64,000 bases of DNA from NCBI RefSeq assembly GCF_014295035.1, contig NZ_CP060404.1, forward strand, positions 1,716,001-1,780,000, given 5' to 3'. A program made the translations under genes and the position numbers. The first letter of the stretch is position 1. Every line of letters begins with the position of its first letter. Origin of the DNA: Streptomyces buecherae (GTDB lineage: Bacteria > Actinomycetota > Actinomycetes > Streptomycetales > Streptomycetaceae). A model generated the notes under the pieces. It worked only from the letters and a program-made list of their open reading frames with translations. It was not told the DNA's origin and made no database searches. This document shows, piece after piece, positions 32,933-43,741 of this stretch.

Positions 32933-33985
32933 TCAGCTCATCGGGGTCAGCAGGTCGTCGCGCATGCCGTCCACCCGGGCGGCGAAGCCGTCCAGGTCGA
33001 TGGAGTGCGGGTCCTTGCCGGTGGCGGCGCGGGTGTTCTCCATGACGGCCACGAGCGTGGTGGTGTCGGCCCAGGCGCACACGGGCATCACGAGCTTCTG
33101 CCCGCTCTGCCGCTTGATCACGACCTCGCAGGTCAACGCGGCGTCCGCACCGGGCGGGGTGATCTCCCGGCGCTCGACCCCCACCTCGGCGTTGTCGTTG
33201 CCCTCCAGCCCGCGGAAGAAGCTGTTCTTGGCGTACGTGGGGCTGACGAAGGTGCCGTTGAGCCCGGTGACCACCATCTCCGCGTCCCGGGGCGCGGTGA
33301 CGTAGCGCCCGGTGGCGGGCTTGACGCCGCTCGCCCCGCTGCCGTCGTCCGGCACCTGCTCGTCGGCCGACTCGCTGAGGTCCTTCTCCAGCGTGTACTT
33401 GCCGCCCTCCAGCGACTTGGGGAGGACCACCTTGTACTTCGTGTTCGTGTCGCGGTCGGTGTCGGCGGTCGGGCTGGGCGTGGGCAGCGTCGGGCTCTGG
33501 CTCGGGCTCGGCCGCTGACTGGCGTCGACCGAGGAGTCGTCGCTGACCTTGGACTCGTCCCGCTTGCCCCCGCCGTCGTCGCCGCTCGTCGCGAACACCA
33601 CGCCGCCGATCGCCAGCAGGCCCACGAGCACGGCGCCGACGACGATCGCCACGGTCTTGCGCGAACCCCCGTTCGGCGGCCCCGGCGGCCCACCCATCCC
33701 CGGGCCACCGCCGTACGGCGCGCCGTACCCGGGCTGGGCGTACGGGGACTGCTGACCCGGCTGCCCGTACGGGGGTTGCTGGCCCGGCTGCCCGTACAGG
33801 GGTTGCTGGCCGGCCTGTCCGTACGGGGGTTGCTGGCCCGGCTGACCGCCATAGGGCGAGCCCTGCTGGGGGTAGCTGTGGGGGTAGCCGTAGGGGTTCT
33901 GCGGCGGCCCGCCCGGCCCGGGCTGGCCGGACGGCCAACCGCCTTCCGGAACTCCGGACCCGGGCTGCTGCGGGGGCATACTCAC
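32933..33985 (-). CDS. Membrane protein with Pro/Gln/Tyr repeats and extracellular domain
   Basis: A 350-residue single-pass protein. The cytoplasmic N-terminus is a Pro/Gly/Gln/Tyr-rich repeat (PGQQPPYGQ in four or five copies), then TM TVAIVVGAVLVGLLAIGGVVF, a Ser/Thr/Pro linker, and a folded extracellular domain (YKVVLPKSLEGGKYTLEKDL ... AWADTTTLVAVMENTRAA). The architecture is common in Streptomyces; its function is unknown. GGGAGAGGGA lies 7 nt ahead of GTG 33985, favouring it over ATG 33979. The 172 bp before 32933 hold no other gene. It is separate from, but co-directional with, the HEPN gene. Confidence 0.8.
   Translation of the reverse strand: MSMPPQQPGSGVPEGGWPSGQPGPGGPPQNPYGYPHSYPQQGSPYGGQPGQQPPYGQAGQQPLYGQPGQQPPYGQPGQQSPYAQPGYGAPYGGGPGMGGPPGPPNGGSRKTVAIVVGAVLVGLLAIGGVVFATSGDDGGGKRDESKVSDDSSVDASQRPSPSQSPTLPTPSPTADTDRDTNTKYKVVLPKSLEGGKYTLEKDLSESADEQVPDDGSGASGVKPATGRYVTAPRDAEMVVTGLNGTFVSPTYAKNSFFRGLEGNDNAEVGVERREITPPGADAALTCEVVIKRQSGQKLVMPVCAWADTTTLVAVMENTRAATGKDPHSIDLDGFAARVDGMRDDLLTPMS
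33735..33850 (-). repeat. ~30-bp tandem repeats encoding PGQQPPYGQ
   Basis: Four units built on TACGGGGGTTGCTGGCCCGG (plus-strand sense) with small changes. They encode the Pro/Gln/Tyr repeats at the N-terminus of the membrane protein. Confidence 0.8.
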
Positions 33986-34112
33986 GTCGCGTTCCCTCTC
34001 CCGTTTTGTCAGGTCCGCGCAGCGTATCGCGCCGCCCGGCGCCACGTGGCGGGTGCTCCCGCTCCGGGGCCGAGCCCCGGACAGGCCCCTGCTCGACGGC
34101 CGGGCGCGGGTC

Positions 34113-35357
34113 TCAGGAGACCGGGCGGGAGTCGGCCCAGGCGCCCTCGAACTCCTCGCGGTAGACCTCGAAGAGGCTGTTGTCGGCGCCCGTGTCCACC
34201 CCGCGCACCACCTCGCGCTCGCGGCCACCGGCGCGCAGCACCAGCACCGGGGCCTCCATGCCACGGGCCCTGCGCAGGTACGACTGGACGACGCCGACGC
34301 CGTCGGCCGAGTCGCCGTTGATGAGGTAGGCGGTCACCCGCGGGGTCTCGTCGAAGACGTGGATCTCGAAGGCGCCGGGGTCCCGCAGCCGGGCCCGCAC
34401 CCGGCGCATGTGCAGGATGTTCATCTCCACCGAGCGGCTGAGCTCGCCCTTGCGCATGCCGAGTTCCCGCTCCCGGCGGCGGACCGCGCTGCTGGCCGGG
34501 TTGAGGAAGAGGAGCCGCGTCCGGCAGCCGGTCTCCGCGAGCCGCATCAGGCGGCGCCCCGAGTAGTTCTGCACGAGCAGGTTCAGACCTATGCCCATGG
34601 CGTCCAGCCGGCGCGCGCTGCCGAACAGGTCCTCCGCGGGCAACTGGCGCTGGAGCCGGACCCGGTCGGCGTGGACGCTGACCACGTCCGCGTACCGGTC
34701 CCCCACCAGGTCCTCGACCGCGTCTATCGGCAGCCGGTCGGTCGAGGGGCCGCCGGTGCCGCCGCCGAGGATGTCCAGGAGGCGGGCCGAGGCGCGCTCC
34801 GCCTGGTCGAGCACGTTCTGGGACAGGGCGCGGTTGCGCGAGACGACGTTGCGGGTGACTTCCAGCTCGTCGAGCGCGAGTTCGAGCTCGCGCCGGTCGT
34901 CCAGGTAGGGCACGAAGCACGGCCAGTGCTGGACCAGGAGTTCGCGCAACTGGGGCAGCGTCAGGAAGCTGACGACATTGTCGTCGGCCGGGTCGAGGAG
35001 GTAGCCCTTGCGGCGGCTGACCTCGCGCACGGCCACCGCGCGCTGCACCCACTCCTGGCCGGCCGGGCCCGCGGCGGCCACCACCCAGTCCTCGCCGTGC
35101 ACCGGCTCGTAGATCGGTTGCAGCACCGAGGCCACCACCGCGCGCAGTCGCTGTTCGACCAGATTGAGCCAGATGTAGGCACGGCCCGCCCGCCGCGCGC
35201 GCGTGTGCACCTCGGCCCACGCGTCGGTGCCCCAGTCCAGTTCCGCTCCGATCTCCACCGGCCTGACCAGGGATACCGCGCCGGGAGGTGCGTCGGTGGC
35301 GCCGCCCTGCGGGGTGCTCTCCTCCCCAGATGGCAGCTCCAGCCCGCCCGAGCTCAC
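34113..35357 (-). CDS. SAV2148-family HEPN domain protein
   Basis: A 414-residue protein of a Streptomyces-typical family that RefSeq calls SAV2148-type HEPN proteins. The N-terminal half is helical and contains TRNVVSRNRALSQNVL, the region where HEPN RNases carry RnxxxH; here the His is replaced by Gln, so RNase activity is doubtful. The C-terminal half (GLNLLVQNYSGRRLMRLAETG, LFLNPASSAVRRRE, FEIHVFDETPRVTAYLING) resembles phospholipase-D-like or sensor domains found with HEPN modules. It starts at GTG 35357 with an AAGG site. It could be a regulator or part of a stress or defence response; this is inference. Confidence 0.82.
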   Translation of the reverse strand: MSSGGLELPSGEESTPQGGATDAPPGAVSLVRPVEIGAELDWGTDAWAEVHTRARRAGRAYIWLNLVEQRLRAVVASVLQPIYEPVHGEDWVVAAAGPAGQEWVQRAVAVREVSRRKGYLLDPADDNVVSFLTLPQLRELLVQHWPCFVPYLDDRRELELALDELEVTRNVVSRNRALSQNVLDQAERASARLLDILGGGTGGPSTDRLPIDAVEDLVGDRYADVVSVHADRVRLQRQLPAEDLFGSARRLDAMGIGLNLLVQNYSGRRLMRLAETGCRTRLLFLNPASSAVRRRERELGMRKGELSRSVEMNILHMRRVRARLRDPGAFEIHVFDETPRVTAYLINGDSADGVGVVQSYLRRARGMEAPVLVLRAGGREREVVRGVDTGADNSLFEVYREEFEGAWADSRPVS

Positions 35358-35737
35358 CTGTGCACCGCCTTCCGCCCCCGTCCAACGATCAAGGCAGACT
35401 ACTGCGATGCGGGGAGCCGGTGCAGCCTCAGCAGGTCAGTTGTGCGTCAACGCGCCACCGCTCGCGGCGCGTTGTGCTCACCCCGACCACGCGGAGTGAG
35501 GCGATTCATAGTCGCACGCCGCGCCACGGGGCGCGGCGCGCGCCGCCACCTCCGCCCGCCCCGGGCACGACTCCCGCGCCCCCGGGCTCGCGCCCGACGC
35601 CCTTCCACGCGACGGCCGGTGCATTATGGTGCGGCACATCCCCGTACAGCCCCTACATCGCCCCATACGGACACTTGTCACGCATGCGCCGAACGCCCGG
35701 CCGGGCGGCCCGGCGAGAGAAGTGGAAGAGTCGATTC
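35358..35737. other. Divergent promoter region between HEPN gene and glgX
   Basis: A 380-bp gap in which I see no gene. TATGGT at 35627-35632 could be a -10 element for glgX, with TTCCAC about 16 bp upstream as a weak -35. No strong dyad is visible. Confidence 0.3.
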
Positions 35738-37905
<2,168 letters not shown>

Positions 37906-37906
<1 letters not shown>

Positions 37907-37944
37907 GCGCCGCTGGGAGGCGTCGTTCGGAGGCGCCGTTCGGA
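37906..37944. repeat. 13-bp tandem repeat starting at the glgX stop codon
   Basis: Three units, GGCGCCGCTGGGA, GGCGTCGTTCGGA and GGCGCCGTTCGGA, begin at 37906, 37919 and 37932. The unit length and the GAGGCGccG core match the repeat that follows arsR copy 2 at 4757. No gene is seen in the rest of the gap to 38006. Confidence 0.75.
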
Positions 37945-38005
37945 GACTCCTCGCGTCGGTGCGGCTCGCGGCGCGGCTCGGCGGGGGTGCTGGCCGGACG
38001 TCGCG

Positions 38006-38980
38006 TCAGGCCGCGGGAGCGGTGGCCCCGGGGACGACCATGGTGGGGTCGGTCGCGGCCGTGGCGCGGGGGGCATCGGTGGCGCCGGGCGGGGCGCCCG
38101 CGAGGGCGCCGGGCAGGGTCTGGCGTAGCTCGGCGACGAACGCCCGGGCCGCGCCGACCAGCTCGGCGCGCGAGAAGACGACCAGTTCACGGCGGATCGG
38201 CGGGTCGACGCGGAGCCCGACGCAGCCCTGGATGCCGGCGATGACGTGCGCCGGGGCGGCCACCACGCCCGCGCCGGCGCGCGCCATGCGGACCGCCGTG
38301 GACGTGTGCTCGGTGTGGACCGCGTTGCGGGGCGTGAACCCCGCGCGCTCGCAGATCGCGTCCATGGCGGGACGGCCGGCGACGATCGGCTCCAGGGCGC
38401 AGCGCACCCAGGGGCGGTCGGCCAGTTCGGCCAGCCGTACGGAGCCACGGCGGGCCAGCGGGTCGTCGGCGGGGACGGCGATGACGATCTCCTCGGACCC
38501 CACCGGCTCCACCGGGCCCTGCCAGTGTGGGGGCCGGTGCCCGACGGCCAGGTCGGCCACGCCACGGTCCATGTGGTCGGCCAGCTCGCCGGCCGACGCG
38601 TACTCGTGCAACGTCAGGCGCATCCCGGGGTGCGCGCGCCGCCAGCGGGCGAACGTCTCCGGCAGCACCCCCATGGCCACCGCGTGCACGCTGGCGATGT
38701 GCAGTTCGCCGTCGGCCGCCCCGGCGGCGGCCCGGGCCGCGCGGCGCGCCTGACCCGCGCTGCGCACGGCCAGCTCGGCGTGCGGCAGGAAGGCGCGGCC
38801 CATCGGGGTCAGCCGCACGCCGCGCGGCAGGCGCTCCAACAGCGGGCCGCCCACCTCCCGTTCCAGCGCCTTGATCTGGTGGGAGAGCGCCGACTGCGTG
38901 ACGCTGAGCGTCTCGGCGGCGCGCGTGAACGAGCCCTCCTCCACCACCGCGACCAGGTACTCCATCTGTCGCAGGCTCAT
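38006..38980 (-). CDS. LysR-family transcriptional regulator
   Basis: A 324-residue regulator. The N-terminal HTH (MEYLVAVVEEGSFTRAAETL, VTQSALSHQIKALEREVG) is complete, and the effector domain has ELHIASVHAVAMGVLPETF and VADLAVGHRPPHW. The last 35 residues are Ala/Pro-rich and variable. Its ATG at 38980 is divergent from the dihydrolipoamide-dehydrogenase-like gene at 39219, the usual arrangement for LysR control. The 238-bp region between has ATCGG...CCGAT flanking an AT-rich block near 39159-39191, a weak candidate site. Confidence 0.88.
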   Translation of the reverse strand: MSLRQMEYLVAVVEEGSFTRAAETLSVTQSALSHQIKALEREVGGPLLERLPRGVRLTPMGRAFLPHAELAVRSAGQARRAARAAAGAADGELHIASVHAVAMGVLPETFARWRRAHPGMRLTLHEYASAGELADHMDRGVADLAVGHRPPHWQGPVEPVGSEEIVIAVPADDPLARRGSVRLAELADRPWVRCALEPIVAGRPAMDAICERAGFTPRNAVHTEHTSTAVRMARAGAGVVAAPAHVIAGIQGCVGLRVDPPIRRELVVFSRAELVGAARAFVAELRQTLPGALAGAPPGATDAPRATAATDPTMVVPGATAPAA

Positions 38981-39218
38981 CGCCGCCCCCACCTTCCTCG
39001 TCCGCCCCACCCGCCGGTCGCGGGGGCACCCCCCGGACACGCCGCGCCAGCGCCCCGACCCCGCCCGCGCCACGGTGGCGCGCGCCACACCCGCCGCCCC
39101 ACGAAGACCGCTCCGCGCCCGAACGACGCGGGTGTGCCGCCTGGCATGCACGGGTTTCATCGGCTCCATCAAAACATTGCCTTGGACCGATCGGCCGCTG
39201 TGGGCGGAGCCTTGGGCC

Positions 39219-40724
39219 ATGGCGGATCGAGCACAGGAAACAGAGAACGCGCACGTCGCGGACGTCATCGTGATCGGCGGCGGCACCGGCGGCTACAGCA
39301 CCGCTCTGCGGGCCGCCGCGCTGGGCCTGGACGTGGTGCTGGTCGAGCGCGACCTGGTCGGCGGCACCTGCCTGCACCGTGGGTGCGTGCCCAGCAAGGC
39401 GATGCTGCACGCGGCCGAGTTGGTGGACGGCGTCACGGAGGCCCGCGAACGGTGGGGCGTCAAGGCGACGGTGGAGGGCGTGGACTGGGCCGCGCTGACG
39501 GCGACCCGCGACGACATCGTGGCCCGCAACCACCGAGGCGTCGAGGGCCACCTCGCACACGCGGGGGTGCGCGTGGTGCACGCGACGGCGACGCTGACCG
39601 GGCCCCGTACGGTGCGCGTGGAGCCGGGCGGGACGCGGCGAGCGCGGCGCGGCGTCGTGCTGGCGACCGGTTCGAGGCCGCGCACGCTGCCGGGGCTCGT
39701 ACCCGACGGGCGCCGGGTGGTCACCAGCGACGACGCCCTGTTCGCGCCGGGGCTCCCGGGCTCCGTACTGGTCATCGGCGGCGGCGCGATCGGCGTGGAG
39801 TACGCCTCGCTGCACCGCTCGATGGGGGCCACGGTGACCCTGGTGGAGGCGGCGGACCGGCTGCTTCCGCTGGAGGACGCGGACGTCGGTCGGCACGTGA
39901 CGCGCGGCCTGAAGAAGCGGGGCGTCACGGTGTGGACCGGGGCCAGGTGCGAGGAGGCGCGGCCGTACGAGGACGGGGTGCGCGTCACGGTCAGCGTGCC
40001 GCGCGGCGAGCTGCGCCACCTGGACGTGGAACGGGTGCTCGTGGCCGTGGGGCGGGCGCCGGTGACCGAGGGGCTCGGCCTCGCGGCGGCGGGACTGGCG
40101 CCGGACGCGCGGGGGTTCGTGGCGCCGGCCGACTGGTCGCGCCTGGAGACGGCCGTCCCGGGCGTGCACGTGGTGGGCGACCTGCTGCCGCCGCCGTCGC
40201 TGGGCCTGGCGCACGCCTCGTTCGCGGAGGGGCTGCTCGTGGCCGAGACGCTGGCCGGGCGCGCCCCGCGCCCCATCGACTACGCCGCCGTGCCACGGGT
40301 GACGTACTCCAGCCCGCAGACCGCGTCCGTCGGGCTCACCGAGGAGGGCGCCCGGGAGCGGGGCCACGACGTGGTCACCAACACGCTGCCGCTGACGGCT
40401 ACGGCCAAGGGCATGGTGCACGGCCAGGGCGGCCTGGTGAAGGTCGTCGCCGAGCGCGGCGCCGGCGGGCCGGCCGCCGGCGCGGAGCCGGGCAGCTCGG
40501 GGGCGCGGTCGGCCGTGGGGGCGGCCGGCGAGGTGGGCACGGTGCTCGGGGTGCACCTGGTGGGCCCGCACGTCTCGGAGATGATCGCCGAGGGTCAGCT
40601 CATCGTCGGCTGGGAGGCCGACCCGACCGACGTCGCCCAGCACATCCACCCGCACCCGACGCTCTCCGAGGCCGTGGGCGAGGTGTTCCTCACGCTGGCG
40701 GGCCGGGGTCTGCACCAGCACTGA
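39219..40724 (+). CDS. Dihydrolipoyl dehydrogenase-like flavoprotein
   Basis: A 501-residue disulfide oxidoreductase. The FAD motif VIGGGTGGYSTA is followed by VGGTCLHRGCVPSKA with the redox CX4C, a NAD motif VLVIGGGAIGVEYASL, and the C-terminal HIHPHPTLSE with the catalytic His-Glu pair. All core elements of lipoamide dehydrogenase are intact. No E2 or E1 subunit gene is near, so it may serve a remote 2-oxoacid complex or another disulfide. In the C-terminal domain an insert of about 27 Gly/Ala/Ser residues (AGGPAAGAEPGSSGARSA) interrupts the normal sequence. It is divergent from a LysR gene. Confidence 0.88.
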   Translation: MADRAQETENAHVADVIVIGGGTGGYSTALRAAALGLDVVLVERDLVGGTCLHRGCVPSKAMLHAAELVDGVTEARERWGVKATVEGVDWAALTATRDDIVARNHRGVEGHLAHAGVRVVHATATLTGPRTVRVEPGGTRRARRGVVLATGSRPRTLPGLVPDGRRVVTSDDALFAPGLPGSVLVIGGGAIGVEYASLHRSMGATVTLVEAADRLLPLEDADVGRHVTRGLKKRGVTVWTGARCEEARPYEDGVRVTVSVPRGELRHLDVERVLVAVGRAPVTEGLGLAAAGLAPDARGFVAPADWSRLETAVPGVHVVGDLLPPPSLGLAHASFAEGLLVAETLAGRAPRPIDYAAVPRVTYSSPQTASVGLTEEGARERGHDVVTNTLPLTATAKGMVHGQGGLVKVVAERGAGGPAAGAEPGSSGARSAVGAAGEVGTVLGVHLVGPHVSEMIAEGQLIVGWEADPTDVAQHIHPHPTLSEAVGEVFLTLAGRGLHQH

Positions 40725-40725
40725 C

Positions 40726-40743
40726 GCCGTCGGGGCCGACGGC
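40726..40743. terminator. Bidirectional terminator hairpin
   Basis: GCCGTCGG at 40726-40733, a 2-bp centre, and CCGACGGC at 40736-40743, directly after the Lpd-like stop and before the convergent small membrane gene. Only 39 bp separate the two stop codons. Confidence 0.6.
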
Positions 40744-40763
40744 ATCGCGGGCGGTTCAGCGGT

Positions 40764-41105
40764 TCAGTCGCCGTCCTCGCCGGCGTGGGCGTCGGACTGG
40801 CCACCGTGGGCCTGGGGTTCGGCGCCCCCGGCATCGGGCTCGGCGTCGCCGGCGGGGTGCCGGCTGGTACGGGCGGGGGTACGGGCCGAGGCGCGGGTGC
40901 CGCCGTCGGGGACCAGGTCGCCGGCGCACAGCACGGCGAAGCCCAGCACCGCCACGATCCCGCTGGCGTACAGCTCGTACCCGTCGAGGAAGGGCAGCCG
41001 GTCCAGCACGGCCCACTTGCCGAACCAGTCGGTGAAGTGGTGGACGAGGCTGGAGGCGCCGATCAGGAGCAACCCCGCGCCCAGCAGCTCAAGCAGCTTT
41101 CTCAT
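40764..41105 (-). CDS. Small membrane protein, uncharacterised
   Basis: A 113-residue protein from ATG 41105. Two hydrophobic segments are seen (LLELLGAGLLLIGASSLVHH and YASGIVAVLGFAVLCAGDLV), with a charged loop containing DWFGKWAVLDRLPFL between them and a low-complexity Ala/Gly/His/Asp C-terminal tail. I do not recognise the family. It is divergent from the histidine kinase gene at 41231. Confidence 0.7.
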   Translation of the reverse strand: MRKLLELLGAGLLLIGASSLVHHFTDWFGKWAVLDRLPFLDGYELYASGIVAVLGFAVLCAGDLVPDGGTRASARTPARTSRHPAGDAEPDAGGAEPQAHGGQSDAHAGEDGD

Positions 41106-41217
41106 GGGCCCGACGCTAGGCGCGCGGGGCGCCGCCGCCCGTCCGCCGAAGGTCTACGGACCCGCGACTTTGGTAGCCCATGCCGTGCTGAGGGGGCGCG
41201 CACGCGGCGCCGTTCCG

Positions 41218-41223
41218 TAGATT
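41218..41223 (+). promoter_or_regulatory. -10 element of probable leaderless histidine kinase mRNA
   Basis: TAGATT ends 7 nt before the ATG at 41231 and no Shine-Dalgarno sequence exists. A transcript starting 7 nt after this hexamer would begin at the start codon. Confidence 0.5.
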
Positions 41224-41230
41224 CGCCGGC

Positions 41231-42724
41231 ATGAACGGCACGTTGAACGGTACGCACGAACCGCCGCCCGCGCCCGTCGCGGCGGGGGCGTCCGAGGGCG
41301 AGCCCGCGCAGGCGCCCGGCGCGCGTCCCGCGCGCGCCCGGCGCGGGCCCCGCGACTGGGCGGTGGACCTCAGCGCCTTCGTGCTCGCCGCGCTGTTCTC
41401 CTTCATGACCGCCGAGTCGGTGGTGGAGGACCCCGACCTGCCGGAGCTGTGGCTCTTCGTCGACCAGGTGCTCGGGTTGCTGGCCTGCGCGGCGCTGTGG
41501 TTCCGCCGGCGGTGGCCGGTGCCGCTCGCGGCGGCCATGCTGCTGGCGTCCACGGCCTCGCACTTCGTGATCGGCCCGAGCCTGGTGGTGATGTTCACCG
41601 TCGCGGTGCACCGCCCGTTCCGTCCCGTGGCCGTCGTCGGCGCGCTGGCGTTCGCGAGCAGCCTGGTCAACGGGCTGGTGCACACCGATCCCGACCTGGG
41701 GTACGTGGGCTCCGTGCTGACCGGGGCGCTGCTCTACAGCACGGCCATCGGCTGGGGCATGTTCGTCCGCTCCCGGCGCCAACTCGTCATCTCGCTGCGG
41801 GAGCGGGCGCACCGGGCGGAGTCGGAGGCCGCGCTGCGCGCCGAGCGCGTCCAACGGCTCACCCGGGAGCGCATCGCGCGCGAGATGCACGACGTGCTCG
41901 CGCACCGGCTGTCCCTGCTGAGCGTGCACGCGGGCGCGCTGGAGTACCGGCCCGACGCGCCGCCGCAGGACGTCGCGCAGGCCGCGGGCGTGATCCGGGC
42001 CAGCGCCCACCAGGCCCTGGAGGACCTGCGGGAGGTGATCGGCGTGCTCCGCGCCCCCATCGGGCAGCCCACGGCCGGCGCCGGCACCCCGACGGCCGCG
42101 GACGGCGCGCCGTCGTCGACGGCGGGAGCGGACACGGGAGCGGGAGCGGTGCCGGAGCCCCGACCGGGGACGGAAGCCCGGAGGAGGCCGAGCGGGTTCC
42201 GGCGCCCGCGCCGCGAGCGCGCCGACCGCGCGGCCGGCGCCGCCTGCGCACCGCACGACCAGCAGGCGCCGCTGGCCGCCCGGGACCTCTGGGACGGGGC
42301 CGAGCCGAGCCGGCCGCAGCCCACGCTGGCCGACCTGCCACGGCTGGTCGATGAGTCGCGGCAGGCGGCCATGCGGGTGGCGCTGCACGACGAACGGGAG
42401 GCGTGCGACCCGGTGCCGGCCGCGACGGGGCGCACGGCGTACCGGATCGTGCAGGAGGGGCTGACCAACGCCCGCAAGCACGCCCCGGACGCCGCGGTCA
42501 CGGTGCGGGTGGCCGGCGCCCCCGAGCGCGGTCTGACGGTCGAGGTGCGGGACCGGCCCGTGGCGCGGGCCGGGAGGGCGCGGCGGGCGGAGCGGATACC
42601 CGGCTCCGGGCAGGGGCTGATCGGCCTGGCCGAGCGCACCTCGCTGGCCGGGGGCGGCCTGGAGAGCCGGGCCGTGGAAGACGGCGGCTTCCTGCTGCGC
42701 GCCTGGCTACCGTGGCCCTCATGA
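41231..42724 (+). CDS. Two-component sensor histidine kinase (HisKA_3/DesK-NarX type)
   Basis: A 497-residue kinase. Four or five membrane segments fill residues 45-175, followed by RERAHRAESEAALRAERVQR as a linking coil and the phosphoacceptor box REMHDVLAHRLSLLSVHAG (H220). The ATPase domain has the N box IVQEGLTNARKHAPDA and G box GSGQGLIGLAERT. Between the dimerisation helices and the ATPase lies an insert of about 95 Ala/Pro/Arg-rich residues (from GQPTAGAGTPTAADG to SRPQPTLADL), much longer than usual. It shares an ATGA overlap with its response regulator. The signal is unknown. Confidence 0.9.
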   Translation: MNGTLNGTHEPPPAPVAAGASEGEPAQAPGARPARARRGPRDWAVDLSAFVLAALFSFMTAESVVEDPDLPELWLFVDQVLGLLACAALWFRRRWPVPLAAAMLLASTASHFVIGPSLVVMFTVAVHRPFRPVAVVGALAFASSLVNGLVHTDPDLGYVGSVLTGALLYSTAIGWGMFVRSRRQLVISLRERAHRAESEAALRAERVQRLTRERIAREMHDVLAHRLSLLSVHAGALEYRPDAPPQDVAQAAGVIRASAHQALEDLREVIGVLRAPIGQPTAGAGTPTAADGAPSSTAGADTGAGAVPEPRPGTEARRRPSGFRRPRRERADRAAGAACAPHDQQAPLAARDLWDGAEPSRPQPTLADLPRLVDESRQAAMRVALHDEREACDPVPAATGRTAYRIVQEGLTNARKHAPDAAVTVRVAGAPERGLTVEVRDRPVARAGRARRAERIPGSGQGLIGLAERTSLAGGGLESRAVEDGGFLLRAWLPWPS

Positions 42725-43407
42725 ACACCTCCGATCACCAGCGCGTGCGCGTGCTCCTCGTCGACGACGACCCGCTGGTACGCGCCGGGCTGCGGCTGAT
42801 GTTGGGTGGCTCGGCCGACGTGGAGATCGTCGGCGAGGCCGCCGACGGGACCGAGGTCGGCCCGCTGGTGCGGCGGCACTCCCCCGACGTCGTGCTGATG
42901 GACATCCGCATGCCCACGCTGGACGGGCTCGCGGCGACGGAGGAGTTGCGGCGCGCGGAACGGCCGCCCGAGGTCATCGTGTTGACGACGTTCCACGCCG
43001 ACGAGCACGTGCTGCGCGCGCTGCGGGCCGGGGCGGCCGGGTTCCTCCTCAAGGACACGCCGCCGGCCGAGATCGTGGCCGCCGTGCACCGGGTCGCCGC
43101 CGGTGACCCGGTGCTCTCACCGGCGGTCACCCAGCAGCTCATCGAGCACGTGGCCGGCGCCGGCCAGGACCTGCGCCGCAGCCGGGCGCGCGGCCTGCTG
43201 GGCCAGTTGAACGACCGGGAGCGCGAGGTGGCCCTCGCCGTCGGCGAGGGCAAGTCGAACGCGGAGATCGGCACCGCGCTGTACATGAGCGTCGCCACGG
43301 TCAAGACGCACGTCTCCCGCATCCTGACCAAGCTCGACCTCAACAACCGGGTGCAGATAGCCCTGTTGACGCACGACGCGGGCCTGCTGGACGGCAACAC
43401 CCCCTGA
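42721..43407 (+). CDS. Two-component response regulator, LuxR/NarL family
   Basis: A 228-residue transcription factor. The receiver domain has VLLVDDDPLVRAGLRL, phosphoacceptor D61 (VVLMDIRMP), the Thr in VLTTFHA and K in FLLKDTPP. The output HTH is LNDREREVALAVGEGKSNAE followed by VATVKTHVSRILTKLDLNN. It is translated from the ATG overlapping the kinase stop, so kinase and regulator form a pair. The target genes are unknown; the following acetyltransferase has its own promoter. Confidence 0.93.
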   Translation: MNTSDHQRVRVLLVDDDPLVRAGLRLMLGGSADVEIVGEAADGTEVGPLVRRHSPDVVLMDIRMPTLDGLAATEELRRAERPPEVIVLTTFHADEHVLRALRAGAAGFLLKDTPPAEIVAAVHRVAAGDPVLSPAVTQQLIEHVAGAGQDLRRSRARGLLGQLNDREREVALAVGEGKSNAEIGTALYMSVATVKTHVSRILTKLDLNNRVQIALLTHDAGLLDGNTP

Positions 43408-43574
43408 CACCCACCCGGCGCGCGACGGCGGGGCGGGACGGGACGGGACGTGGGATGCCTGGCGTGGTGACGGGGCGACAAGGAACGGGGGCGGCGGTGG
43501 GCGCGGGCCGGGCGGGGAGCGCCGACCGGCCGCGCGTACGGCGCGCCCCGCCCGGCGGCACTCGCACAAAGGTG

Positions 43575-43604
43575 TGGACAGGGCGCCGGTGGCCCGCCTA
43601 CAGT
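43575..43604 (+). promoter_or_regulatory. Sigma-70-like promoter of the leader ORF and GNAT
   Basis: TGGACA at 43575-43580 and TACAGT at 43599-43604 with an 18-bp spacer. Transcription should start near 43611, about 30 nt before the short ORF at 43642. Confidence 0.6.
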
Positions 43605-43641
43605 GCGGTCACGCCCTAGATCACGGAAGGAGGCCGGAGCC

Positions 43642-43698
43642 ATGTACGTCACTTCATTCCCGCGCTCCCGCCCCGTCCGCAGGGCTGCCTTCGTCTGA
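43642..43698 (+). CDS. Short 18-codon ORF upstream of a GNAT gene (possible leader)
   Basis: ATG to TGA, beginning MYVTSFPRSRPVRR. GGAAGGAGG at 43625-43633 is a very strong ribosome binding site 8 nt ahead of the ATG. The ORF ends 43 bp before the GTG of the acetyltransferase, and both share the promoter at 43575. Five of 18 codons are Arg. It may be a translational leader, perhaps sensing Arg supply or ribosome-targeting compounds, but no hairpin series that would prove attenuation is evident. Confidence 0.55.
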   Translation: MYVTSFPRSRPVRRAAFV

Positions 43699-43741
43699 CG
43701 CCGTCTGACCGGGAGCGCACCGCATTCCTGGAAGGACTCCC

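Noticed and set aside
33735..33850. Regularly spaced repeats that might suggest a CRISPR array.
   Set aside because: The units are contiguous, in frame and encode Pro/Gln/Tyr repeats of a membrane protein; there are no spacers.
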